A stretch of 64,000 nucleotides of DNA from Kineosporia rhizophila (lineage in GTDB: Bacteria > Actinomycetota > Actinomycetes > Actinomycetales > Kineosporiaceae), in assembly GCF_021277265.1 (NCBI RefSeq), contig NZ_JAJSOH010000001.1:62001-126000 (forward strand). The letters are read 5' to 3'. A program made the translations under genes and the position numbers. Shown here piece by piece: positions 32,768 to 41,270 of this stretch (its first letter is position 1; every line of letters starts with the position of its first letter). The notes below the pieces were generated by a model. The model was not told the DNA's origin. It made no database searches and saw only the letters and a program-made list of their open reading frames with translations.

Positions 32768-35700
32768 CTACTGGTAGAAGCGGCGCTCCGAGCGGCGCCA
32801 CTCGGCCGGGAAGCCCTCACCCGGCACCTCGGTGGCCTGTTCCTCGGGCAGGGTGGTGACGACGCCGGTGAGCCGGTCCACCCGCAGAGGCACCCCGGGC
32901 AGCGGCGGCGCCAGCTTGATCGCGTGACGGATCGCGTCGAGCAGCTCCATCGGCATGTTCGCCACCGCCCGCTGGAAGGCCGCCTCCAGGTCGGGCCGGT
33001 CCTCGTCGTCAGCGATCATCGCCCAGTTGGCCAGCGCCCGGGTGAATCCGGGAACGCCGGACAGCAGGTCGCGGGCGGCCCGGTCGGGGGTGACGGCGTA
33101 GACGTTGTCGATGCGGCTCGTCCGTGAAGCCCGCGAGGACGTGGCGATCACCCCGGGCACCGGGGCCGGCGCCGACGGGAAGGCCCGGGCGTTGAGGTCG
33201 CGCATGAGCACCAGCCCGTCGAGGAACTCGGCCACCGCCCCGCCCGACCCTCGCAGTGCGGTCACCTGGAGCAACGTGCGCGACTCGGTATGGGCAGCGC
33301 CGTCCCCGACCAGGGACTCCAGCAGCAGCTGACGTGCGCCCTCGTCCTCGGGGGAGGCGGCCAGGTCGAGCGCTGCCTGGCAGACGGCCTCGTCGGCCAG
33401 CCGGGTCTCCAGGTCGAGGTGCGGCAGTTCGTTGCGGTAGGTGTAGGTGCTCAGTTGGTGTGGCTGCGCACGGCGGGGCGGGGACTTGCGCGCGGTCAGC
33501 TCCGGCAGGTCTGGCGCCCCGCTCAGCAGCACCCGCTCACGCTGACCGGGGATCGACCGCGGCGTGATCGGCGCCTCGGGCCTCGGCGCGGTCTTGGCGG
33601 CCTCTTCTGCACGGCCGTCCCCGCTCTCAGCCTCGCCTTCCGCCCTGCCTGCTCGGTCGCCGTCTGTCCCTGCGTCTGCCCCGGTGCCCTTGGGCTGCCG
33701 GTCCTTGGGCGGTGGGTTCCCGGCCTGCGCACTGCCAACCTGCCAGCTGCCAGCCTTCGGACCCTCGGCCTGCGGGCTCTCGGTCTGCGGACTCTCGGTC
33801 TGCGGACTCGGGGCCTGCGAGCCCTCGACCTGCCGACTCGGGGCCTGCGGGCGATCGACCTGCGACGCTCCCGGCCTCAGGGTTCCGGCCTGCTCGTCCT
33901 GAGCCTGCTCGTTCTGAGTCTGGTGGTTCCGGGCCGGTTCGGCCCCGGTCTGCAGGCTGTTCGCCGGCGCCCTCTGGGAGGGACCTTCTTCTGCCAGCAC
34001 GTTCTCGGCCCGCGGGTCCTCGGCCTGAGGTTCCTGCGCCCGCTGGTGCTGAACCAGGGTCTCTTCGGACTGCGGTTCCCGGCTCCGAGCATCCTCGGCC
34101 CGCAGATCCTCGGTCCATGTTTCCTTTGCCAGTGCGTCCTCGGCCCGTGTGTCCTTGGCCCGCACGCCCTCGACCCGCACGCCCTCAGCCCGCACGCCCT
34201 CGACCCGCACGCCCTCAGCCCGCACGCCCTCGGCCCGCACGTCCTCAGCCCGCGTGCCCGTGACGTGCGAGTCCCTGGCCTGCGAGTCCCTGGCCTGCGA
34301 GTCCTTGGGCAAGGGATGCGAACCCGTGGACTGGCCGGCCGCCGACTCGGCCATGTCCGCTGCAGCTGCAATCTCGGCCGCCGTCTCGGTGGATTCGTCC
34401 GGCCCCTCCTGCTGCTCCCCCACCGGCGAGGCCGCCCGACCCTCGTCGGTCTCTACGGACGGCTGAACCACTGCGCCCTCGTCGTCCGGGCCGACTTCGT
34501 CGTGAAGGCCGAAGAAGGTGAACGGCTTCTCGCCCCACCCGGACCCGCCCTGTGCAGGAGCGGCGGGGGGAGGTTCAACCGTCGTCTGTTCTGTCGCAGC
34601 CTTGTCTGCCGCACTGTCCGGGGTGCCCCACTCCGGCGCCCGCCCACGGGCCTTGTCCGTGACCACCGGTTGCTCGCCGGTAAGCCCTCGCTGCCAGCGT
34701 GCCTGCGGCTCGGGCGGAGGTTCCGGCTGCGCCTTGTGCTGCGACGCCACCCCGGCCTGCGAAGCCGACTCCAGTCTGGCGGATCCCGTCCCCTCGGCCT
34801 CAGGCTGCTGTGCGTCCGTCCCCGCCGCATCTGCTGCTTCGGGTTTCACCGCAGCCGGTGTTTCCGGAGCGGCCGCTACCGGCTTCGGCTCCTCGGGCTC
34901 TTCGTTCGCCGAGGCCTCCGAGGCCCGGTCGTGCGAGCGGGTCAGCATCACCTCGCGCAGGCTCGGACGCCGCTCGCGTACCGCGCGAGCGTCCTCCGCC
35001 GCCGTGCGCGGCTTCGCCTCGTCCGGCTCCTCGTCTCGAGAGCTGGCCGCTGACCCCGCCACTGCCCCCGCGGCGAGACCAGCCGCAGCCGCCCCGAGCA
35101 CTGTGGCGCCGGTGTGGCCGCGTTCGGTGTCTGGCTCATCCGCGGGCTCCGGGCTCACGGACGCCGCCGGACCCGCCTCATCCACCCTGGATTCCGTTTC
35201 GGCGTCGGCCTTTTCCGACCTGACCTGCTCTTCACCGCTGTCACCGCCAGGCAGGAAACGCCCCACCTTGCGCGCGCGATCCTTCACCCGGCGCCGAGAC
35301 TGCGACAGGAGCTGCGAAAGCCGAGGAACCGGAAGGTCGTTCGATGCCTCTTCAGCGCCGTCCTGGTACGGATTCTTCGACGGGTCGTAGGGCTCCTGCG
35401 GCCGGCGCGGCGCGGAATCGCCCGACCTACGACGCAGAGCACTGACGGGGGCCGGGGCCGGGCCAGGGTGAGAACCACCGGACTTCTCGGCGGCCCGCTC
35501 ATCTTCCCGGTCCAGTTCGTCGTCTGCGCTCGTGTCCCCTGCGGTGGCGGGAGAAACCGGAACAACAGAGGACGCCGTGGGGGCAGCATGCTTGGGGCGC
35601 GCGGGGGTGGGGAGCATGGAGGGGTCGACATCAGAAGCGGCAGGACGCACCTGGCTGCTTTCTGAGGCAGTACCGCCGCCGGCATCTACCAACGAACCCT

Positions 35701-37426
35701 GCTCGCGGGCCGCCGCGCTCGATGCCTCCGAGGGCGGGGCAGCCGAACTTGGCGGTGCCACCGGGCCGTCCAGGCGCGACGCACCAGTTGAGTGCGGCGT
35801 ACTCCCGGCCGGGCTCGGCGAGGCACTCAGCCGGGACGAACCGGCTTGACCCGACTGCTCGACCGGACCAGATGAGCTCGCCGAACCAGATGGGCTCCCA
35901 GGTCCAGGCGCGTCGTCGGGGCGTGATGAAGCGTCAGCTCCGGCGAGGCGGGATGCACCAGTTGAACCGGGCAGGCCAACCGGACGGGAGGAGTCGGCCG
36001 GAACGGACGAGTCCGCCGCACCAGACGAGCCCACCGCACTGGACGAGTTGGCCGCACCAGACGAGCCCGCCGGACCGGATGAGCCCGCCGCACCGGACGA
36101 GCCAACGGCACCGGACGAGTCCACGGCATCAGACGAGCCCGCCGGTCCAGCAAGGCGGAACGCACCTGTAGAACCGCGCGTGCCGTCTGAGCTGGACGCA
36201 TCATCCGCCCGGGAGACACCGGCCGGACTGGCCGCCCCCGCCGCGCTGGCTGCACCGACTGCACCGGCCGTACCGAGCGGACTACCTGATTCAGAGGGGC
36301 CAGAAGAACGGGTCGGGCTGACCTCGCGGTCTGCTCCGGTCGCGTCGGCACCACCCGAGCCCGCCCCCGGCTCCTCGGCCTTCGGCTTGCCGGAACGCCC
36401 CAGCAGTCGCGAGGCCCGACTACGCAACGGCTCGGAAGCCTGGGCCGCACCGGACTCCCCGGCACGACGCCGAGGCAGAGGACGCTCGTCCTGCTCATCG
36501 GACGCCGGGCCACGTTTGTCAGTAGTAGCGGCGCCTTCACGGGATACCACGGAGGCACCCGACGCCAGGGCCGGGCCCGCCTCCGGAGAACCCTGCTCTT
36601 CCGAAGGACCGCTCGGCCTGAGTGGGCTGGAGCCGGTGCGTCGAGACCGGGCGTCGGCCGGAGGGCCAGTCAGCGCCGAGGCGCCGGACTCCCGAACTGC
36701 CACTTCACCGGAACCGGAACCGCCGGAACCGTCGGACTCGCCGGCCTCAGGCTTCGCCTTCTCGATCTGCGGGCGCTGTTCGACCTCATCCTCAGCAGAG
36801 CGCCGGGGCCAGAGCTTGGCCCCCAGGGCAGCTGCGCCAGCAGCCCATCCCGCGCGCGTTCCGCCAGGCACCTCGGTCTCGTGGTGAGAGTTCGGCTGCG
36901 GCACCCGCGAGGCCCCGGTGGACTCGCGGGCCACGATCTCGCCGGGCACCACGTCGACCGGTCGTTCTGCGTCGGTGTCCCCGGCCGGGACAGGCCGGGC
37001 CGGAGCCCAGTCGCCCTTGTGCCGCCAGGAATTGCCCGGGCCCCGGCGCAGACGCGGCGTGGCTTCTTTCTCGGCCTCCTCGGCCTCGCCCGCCTCCGGC
37101 TGCAGCGTGACCCGCACCGGCAGCAGACCGGACAGCGAGCCCTCGTCGGCGCGGCGCACGAGCTTCTCGTCGCGGCCGAAGGCCACCCGCGAGGCCGGGC
37201 TGGTGCGCAGGCCCCGCATGCTGCCCCGGAAGAAGGGGAGCATCCAGCGCCAGATCAGCAGCACCGTGAGGATGACGAAGAACGTGAGGCCGACCTGCAC
37301 GACCAGGAGCAGCGCCTGGCCGATCGCGCCGAACAGCCCACCCAGCGCGTCACTCAGCGCCTGAATGGCCTGGATCACGAGCGCGACCACGATCAGCAGG
37401 CCCACCGCGTAGCCGACCAGGTTCAT
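32768..37426 (-). CDS. Giant membrane-anchored repetitive, disordered protein
   Basis: 1552 aa, ATG 37426 with GGGAGG 5 nt before. Two N-terminal helices (VGYAVGLLIVVALVIQA and LLLVVQVGLTFFVILTVLLIWRW), then about 1200 residues of low-complexity, probably disordered, highly charged sequence. Sub-regions: Ser/Gly/Ala repeats at about 425-475 (GSSGAVGSSGAAGSSGPAG), Ala/Glu/Pro segments, and at about 1030-1110 tandem pentapeptides of the R-A/V-E-G-V kind. The last 250 residues are ordered: YTYRNELPHLDLETRLADEAVCQAALDLA and FTRALANWAMIADDEDRPDLEAAFQRAVA look like a helical domain. No known family recognised. Neighbours (azoreductase, kinase) do not reveal its job. Confidence 0.82.
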   Translation of the reverse strand: MNLVGYAVGLLIVVALVIQAIQALSDALGGLFGAIGQALLLVVQVGLTFFVILTVLLIWRWMLPFFRGSMRGLRTSPASRVAFGRDEKLVRRADEGSLSGLLPVRVTLQPEAGEAEEAEKEATPRLRRGPGNSWRHKGDWAPARPVPAGDTDAERPVDVVPGEIVARESTGASRVPQPNSHHETEVPGGTRAGWAAGAAALGAKLWPRRSAEDEVEQRPQIEKAKPEAGESDGSGGSGSGEVAVRESGASALTGPPADARSRRTGSSPLRPSGPSEEQGSPEAGPALASGASVVSREGAATTDKRGPASDEQDERPLPRRRAGESGAAQASEPLRSRASRLLGRSGKPKAEEPGAGSGGADATGADREVSPTRSSGPSESGSPLGTAGAVGAASAAGAASPAGVSRADDASSSDGTRGSTGAFRLAGPAGSSDAVDSSGAVGSSGAAGSSGPAGSSGAANSSSAVGSSGAADSSVPADSSRPVGLPGSTGASRLAGADASSRPDDAPGPGSPSGSASSSGPVEQSGQAGSSRLSASPSPAGSTPHSTGASRLDGPVAPPSSAAPPSEASSAAAREQGSLVDAGGGTASESSQVRPAASDVDPSMLPTPARPKHAAPTASSVVPVSPATAGDTSADDELDREDERAAEKSGGSHPGPAPAPVSALRRRSGDSAPRRPQEPYDPSKNPYQDGAEEASNDLPVPRLSQLLSQSRRRVKDRARKVGRFLPGGDSGEEQVRSEKADAETESRVDEAGPAASVSPEPADEPDTERGHTGATVLGAAAAGLAAGAVAGSAASSRDEEPDEAKPRTAAEDARAVRERRPSLREVMLTRSHDRASEASANEEPEEPKPVAAAPETPAAVKPEAADAAGTDAQQPEAEGTGSARLESASQAGVASQHKAQPEPPPEPQARWQRGLTGEQPVVTDKARGRAPEWGTPDSAADKAATEQTTVEPPPAAPAQGGSGWGEKPFTFFGLHDEVGPDDEGAVVQPSVETDEGRAASPVGEQQEGPDESTETAAEIAAAADMAESAAGQSTGSHPLPKDSQARDSQARDSHVTGTRAEDVRAEGVRAEGVRVEGVRAEGVRVEGVRAKDTRAEDALAKETWTEDLRAEDARSREPQSEETLVQHQRAQEPQAEDPRAENVLAEEGPSQRAPANSLQTGAEPARNHQTQNEQAQDEQAGTLRPGASQVDRPQAPSRQVEGSQAPSPQTESPQTESPQAEGPKAGSWQVGSAQAGNPPPKDRQPKGTGADAGTDGDRAGRAEGEAESGDGRAEEAAKTAPRPEAPITPRSIPGQRERVLLSGAPDLPELTARKSPPRRAQPHQLSTYTYRNELPHLDLETRLADEAVCQAALDLAASPEDEGARQLLLESLVGDGAAHTESRTLLQVTALRGSGGAVAEFLDGLVLMRDLNARAFPSAPAPVPGVIATSSRASRTSRIDNVYAVTPDRAARDLLSGVPGFTRALANWAMIADDEDRPDLEAAFQRAVANMPMELLDAIRHAIKLAPPLPGVPLRVDRLTGVVTTLPEEQATEVPGEGFPAEWRRSERRFYQ
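34140..34330 (-). repeat. Coding tandem 15-bp repeats (RAEGV pentapeptides)
   Basis: Units such as CACGCCCTCAGCCCG and CACGCCCTCGACCCG repeat in tandem, in frame with the 1552-aa protein, giving R-A-E-G-V, R-V-E-G-V, R-A-K-D-T and R-D-S-Q-A variants. Units are near-identical in the middle and degrade at both ends, as expected for slippage-driven expansion. Confidence 0.75.
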
Positions 37427-37684
37427 CGGGCCCTCCCGGCCTGCTCGACAGAGCGCACCAAGCTCACATGGATGACTGGGGCCCCATCTTCACATGCACC
37501 ATTGGAAATGTCGCTAGCCTAGCGTAACGGGCCGGTTCCACCACGAACCAGGCGATCTCGCCCGCGCGTCCTCCAGAAGCCGCAGCTCAACCGGCGGGCG
37601 CCGGTGGTCCGCGGGTCGTCGGCAGGTCTGTCCCGCGCGTGGCAGAGTCAGCGGCAGTCCCCCCGACCGACAGTAAGGACCCCC

Positions 37685-38338
37685 GTGCCGACCCTGCTGC
37701 ATCTCGACTCCTCCGCCGACCTGCGCAATTCCGTCAGCCGCGCTCTCACCGCCCGGTTCGCCACCACCTGGACCGAGATCAGCACCGACCACCTGGTGGT
37801 GCAGCGCGACCTGCACCTCGACCCGCTGCCGCACCTGCCCACCAGCGCGCTGCACTGGGCGCCGCGGCTGCGCACCAGCGAGGAGGTCGTGCCGCCGGGG
37901 GCCGAGCGGCTGCAGAAGGTCCTGATCGACGAGCTGCTGAACGCCGACGTCGTCCTGCTCGGCGCCCCGATGTACAACTGGGCCATGCCCTCCACGCTCA
38001 AGGCGTGGCTGGACTACGTCCACGTCGGAGGGCTGACCTCCACCGTCGACGACCAGCCGAGCCAGCCGCTGGCGGGCAAGCCGGTGGTCGTGGTGTCCAG
38101 CCGGGGAGCCTCCTACGGCCCGGGCACCCCCGGCGAGCACGCCGACCACGAGGTGCCCGGCATCGTGCAGTGTCTGGGCACCTCAATGGGCATGGACGTC
38201 ACCGTGGTCACGGCCGAGCTCACCCTGGCCACCCGGCTGCCCGCGCTGAACCAGTTCGCCGGCCAGGCCGCCGACGAACTGGAGAAGGCCGCGAAGGCGA
38301 TGGTCGACCTGGCCCACACGCTGGGCAAGCACAAGTAG
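37685..38338 (+). CDS. azoR: FMN-dependent NADH-azoreductase
   Basis: 217 aa from GTG 37685, AAGGA 5 nt upstream. Flavodoxin-like fold: LLHLDSSADLRNSVSRALT (FMN phosphate binding) and GAPMYNWAMPSTLKAWLDYV, the hallmark of AzoR, usually PMYNFxxPSxLKxWxD. VVSSRGASYGPGTPGEHAD is the flavin-adjacent loop. It reduces quinones and azo compounds with NADH, a detoxification enzyme. Converges with the kinase gene, 8 bp apart. Confidence 0.9.
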   Translation: MPTLLHLDSSADLRNSVSRALTARFATTWTEISTDHLVVQRDLHLDPLPHLPTSALHWAPRLRTSEEVVPPGAERLQKVLIDELLNADVVLLGAPMYNWAMPSTLKAWLDYVHVGGLTSTVDDQPSQPLAGKPVVVVSSRGASYGPGTPGEHADHEVPGIVQCLGTSMGMDVTVVTAELTLATRLPALNQFAGQAADELEKAAKAMVDLAHTLGKHK

Positions 38339-38346
38339 CAGGAGCG

Positions 38347-39603
38347 CTACAGCAGCATCGCGACCAGCAGCGTCGAGGCGAGCACGGCGACCGTGAGCAC
38401 GGTCAGGCCGAGCATCGCCCGGCGCGGCCGGCGGCGGCGTTCCCGAAGCTCCCGCCGATGCGGCAGCTCCCCGGAGCCGTTGCCGATCGCCCGCCGGGGC
38501 AGGCCGTTGGGGTCGGTCCGCGGGATGGTGCGCGAACGGCGGTTTGAAGACGCATGTCGCCCCACCGGGGAATGCGCCGGTTCCGAGGGGGACGGCTGGA
38601 GGAGGGTGGACACCCCGAAGTCGGCTGCCAGCGCCTCCAGCTCCGGACTGGCCTGGGCAGGACTGCCCCCGCGGGACCGGCGCGGCTGCGCGGGCACCCC
38701 CACGTCCGGCGACTCCGGCCCGGACAACAGCGGCGCGGGCAGGTTGACCACCTCGGTGACGTTGGCCGCCGTTCCCTGCCCCTCCAGTTCGTGGAAGGTG
38801 CGCAGGTGGTCCGCGACCTCACCGGCCTCCGGGCGCTGCTGCGGGTCGCTGTCCGTCATCGCGGTGAGCAGCCCGGCCAGACCGGCCGGGATGTCCACGT
38901 CGATCCGGGGCGGGTTGAGCAGCCGGGCCACCGCGACCGCACCCGGCTCGCCCTGGAACGCGGGCTTGCCGCTGAGCGCCTCGATCAGCACCAGGCCGAG
39001 CGAGTAGATGTCGCTGGACTCCCGGATCTCCTCGCCGCGTACCTGCTCCGGAGAGAGGTAGCCGGCCGTGCCCATGGTCAGGCCGGTCCCGGTCAGGCGC
39101 TCGGCGCTGTCCAGGGCCCGGGCCACACCGAAGTCGCCGAGCTTGATCGTGCCGTCCTCGGCCATGAGCACGTTGCTGGGCTTGACGTCGCGGTGGATGA
39201 TCCGCTGGGAGTGCACGTAGTCCAGGGTCTCGCCGAGCCGGGCCCCGACCCGGCTGACCTCGTGCGGTGACAACGGCTCCGGACGGCAGCGCCGGCTCAG
39301 CGTCTCGCCCCGCACCAGCTCCATGGCTATATAGGGCGAGTCACCGTCGGTCGCGGCGTCGTAAAGAGCGATCAGGCCAGGATGGTCCAGCCCGGCGAGC
39401 GTGTCCGCCTCGGAGGCGAACCTCGCCCGGTTGACCTCGTCCTCCAGGGCCACCTGATGCAGCACCTTCACCGCCACGTCGCGTTGAAGCACCGAGTCCC
39501 AGGCCTGGTACACCAGGCCCATCCCACCTTTGCCGATCACGTCCCCCAACGCGTACCGGTTGGCGAGCAAGTGGGGACCCGGGTTGTGGGTCTCGTCCCG
39601 CAC
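38347..39603 (-). CDS. Membrane-anchored Ser/Thr protein kinase, PknB-like catalytic domain
   Basis: 418 aa from GTG 39603, with GAGGAGG 4-5 nt upstream; an upstream ATG at 39678 would add 25 residues. Catalytic domain about residues 15-275: GKGGMGLVY (Gly loop), VAVKVL (Lys), HRDVKPSNVLM (catalytic loop), DFGVARAL (DFG), and GTAGYLSPEQV (P+1). A Pro/Ser/Arg-rich juxtamembrane segment and a single C-terminal helix (MLGLTVLTVAVLASTLLVAML) follow. The outside part is only a couple of residues, with no PASTA repeats, so it has no visible extracellular sensor. It should phosphorylate cytoplasmic proteins; partners unknown. Confidence 0.93.
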   Translation of the reverse strand: MRDETHNPGPHLLANRYALGDVIGKGGMGLVYQAWDSVLQRDVAVKVLHQVALEDEVNRARFASEADTLAGLDHPGLIALYDAATDGDSPYIAMELVRGETLSRRCRPEPLSPHEVSRVGARLGETLDYVHSQRIIHRDVKPSNVLMAEDGTIKLGDFGVARALDSAERLTGTGLTMGTAGYLSPEQVRGEEIRESSDIYSLGLVLIEALSGKPAFQGEPGAVAVARLLNPPRIDVDIPAGLAGLLTAMTDSDPQQRPEAGEVADHLRTFHELEGQGTAANVTEVVNLPAPLLSGPESPDVGVPAQPRRSRGGSPAQASPELEALAADFGVSTLLQPSPSEPAHSPVGRHASSNRRSRTIPRTDPNGLPRRAIGNGSGELPHRRELRERRRRPRRAMLGLTVLTVAVLASTLLVAMLL

Positions 39604-39716
39604 GCTGCCTCCTCTGCGTGTCCGTCCGCGCTCGTCACTCTGCCCGTGATCACCGGGAGTGGCACTTCGGGACTGCACCTGTCGGTCTCCAGGAGCGTGC
39701 GAGAGGTGGTGGCCGG

Positions 39717-40040
39717 TCAGTTGCCGGCGGCCTGGTACTGCTCGATCACGTGGGCCGGGATCCGGCCGCGCTCGGACAGCTCGATCCCGTTGCTCGCGGC
39801 CCAGGCCCGGACCGCCCGATTGTCGACACCTGTCGAAACTCGCTTCGGCGCGTTCTGCTTACGCCCGCCGACCCGGCGCGCGACTTCCTGGTAGGGCGCC
39901 AGGGCCTTTCGCAGCGCGGCGGCATTCTTCTTGGTCACGTCGATCTCGTACTCGACACCGTCGAGACCGAAAGTCACCGTTTCGTCGGCCGGCTGTCCGG
40001 TCAGGTCGTCGAGCAGTTCGGTCACTGTTCTGGTTGCCAT
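39717..40040 (-). CDS. lsr2: Lsr2-family nucleoid-associated xenogeneic silencer
   Basis: 107 aa from ATG 40040 (MATRTVTELLDDLTG); an upstream ATG at 40178 would add 46 residues of non-homologous lead. N-terminal dimerisation domain (ETVTFGLDGVEYEIDVTKKNAAALRKAL), then a basic linker and the AT-hook-like DNA-binding end with RAVRAWAASNGIELSERGRIPAHVIEQY, where the RGR core enters the minor groove. Lsr2 coats AT-rich DNA and silences foreign genes in actinobacteria. Length fits the family. Many actinobacteria carry two copies; whether this is the only one cannot be seen here. Confidence 0.95.
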   Translation of the reverse strand: MATRTVTELLDDLTGQPADETVTFGLDGVEYEIDVTKKNAAALRKALAPYQEVARRVGGRKQNAPKRVSTGVDNRAVRAWAASNGIELSERGRIPAHVIEQYQAAGN

Positions 40041-40513
40041 GGCAGTATGTTTTCGTTTCCTGACTGCCCCGTCAAAGCGCGGCGGGCCATTTCCGCCGGC
40101 CGGACGGGACATGATGAATTGTTCCGCAGATAACCTGCCCGGCCGCCAATTCGACCTCGTGCCGGTAGGTTTGACCACTCCCCGAGCAGTGCCCGGTCAG
40201 TACCCGGCCACTGTCCGGCCGCTGTTCGACCGATCGGCGAGGTGCGCCGAAATCCGAATACCCGAGAAGGTACGCACCGAGGCTCCCACAGCCGGGGCCG
40301 GCAGTGTTCCGTTTTTGCCGCACCAGAATTTCCGGGCGCGAGAAATCCTTCGTTTCGGCAACGGATTCACGGAGTCAATCCGAACTCCACCTCGGCCGGC
40401 CCTTCACCCGTCCAGCCCTCTTCGCTCACTTTCGGCGACTCCGGTGTCACACCGCTGCGGAACTGGCACACCAGTCATTGACTTGGACCGATGTTCAAGT
40501 CTTGACTGGCGGC
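40041..40513. other. 473-bp intergenic region between lsr2 and the TetR gene
   Basis: No convincing gene. The frame of the TetR gene continues upstream but loses coding bias. It contains relatively AT-rich patches near both ends, including the lsr2 promoter side (40041-40070) and the TetR operator (40480-40501). No long hairpin noticed. An RNA gene cannot be excluded. Confidence 0.5.
40480..40501. promoter_or_regulatory. 22-bp palindromic TetR operator
   Basis: GACTTGGA (40480-40487) and TTCAAGTC (40494-40501), one mismatch, six-base centre CCGATG, ending 12 bp before the TetR ATG. Confidence 0.6.
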
Positions 40514-41203
40514 ATGCGGGCATATCGACCGATCGCCGACCGGCGTCGGCAACTCATCGACGCCGGAATTGCCATCGGCGAACGTGAAGGTGTGGCGGCG
40601 GTGACCGCCCGCCGGGTCGCGTCCGAGGCCGGGGTCTCCCTCGGGCTGGTGTCGTACTGCTTCGCCACCAAGGACGACCTGACGGTCGCGATGGCCGCCC
40701 GTATCGCCGAGGACACGGCCGAGGCCGCCGAGGCGCCGGCCGATCTGCGCCCGCCCCCGATACCCACCCTCGTCCCCGCCGGAGCCACGCCCGAGCGCGC
40801 CGGCTCAGCCCGAGCTACCGCCCTCCGGGGCCCCGCGGAACGGTCCGCCGAACTGGAGGTGGCCCTGCGGGCCGCCCTGGAACGGCTGTGGGCGGTGCAC
40901 GAGGCCAGCCCCGGGCGCCAGCTGCTGACCTACGAGATCACCACGCGCGCGTTGCGCGAGCCCCGCCTGAACGATGTGGCCCAGCAGCAGTACGACACCA
41001 CCGTGCGCTCCTGCGCAGAAGTGCTGCAGCACGTGGCCGCCCAGGTGGGGGCCACCTGGGAGCGGGAGATCGACGACGTGGCCTCGCTGGTGGTGATGGC
41101 GATCGACGGAGCCACCCTGCGCTGGCTGGTGGACAAGGACTCCGCCGCGGCGCTGCGCCGGCTGAACGACGTTGCCCGGATGCTCGTCACGATGGCCCGC
41201 TGA
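40514..41203 (+). CDS. TetR-family regulator
   Basis: 229 aa from ATG 40514. N-terminal helix-turn-helix: RRQLIDAGIAIGEREGVAAVTARRVASEAGVSLGLVSYCFATKDDLTVAM. The ligand domain has a Pro/Arg-rich insertion (PPPIPTLVPAGATPERAG) of about 35 residues between helices 4 and 5. It precedes an MFS gene in the same direction by 67 bp, and a 22-bp palindrome lies just upstream, so it likely controls itself and the transporter. Ligand unknown. Confidence 0.88.
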   Translation: MRAYRPIADRRRQLIDAGIAIGEREGVAAVTARRVASEAGVSLGLVSYCFATKDDLTVAMAARIAEDTAEAAEAPADLRPPPIPTLVPAGATPERAGSARATALRGPAERSAELEVALRAALERLWAVHEASPGRQLLTYEITTRALREPRLNDVAQQQYDTTVRSCAEVLQHVAAQVGATWEREIDDVASLVVMAIDGATLRWLVDKDSAAALRRLNDVARMLVTMAR

Positions 41204-41270
41204 GCCGATGCCGGCGCCGGGGGCAGGTCCGGAGTCAGGATCAGCACCGGGGGCCGTGCTGGAGCGCTCG

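Noticed and set aside
34140-34330. Short direct repeats that at first sight resemble a CRISPR-like array
   Set aside because: Units are 15 bp, tandem, without spacers, and in frame with a protein.
33290-35053. 587-codon open frame on the + strand opposite the giant repetitive gene
   Set aside because: It is an antisense by-product of GC bias and repetition: Leu/Arg/Pro-rich, no ribosome site, no recognisable domains.
36048-36887. 279-codon + strand frame of Pro/Ala/Ser/Glu composition
   Set aside because: Antisense to the giant gene's Ser/Gly/Ala region; same cause.
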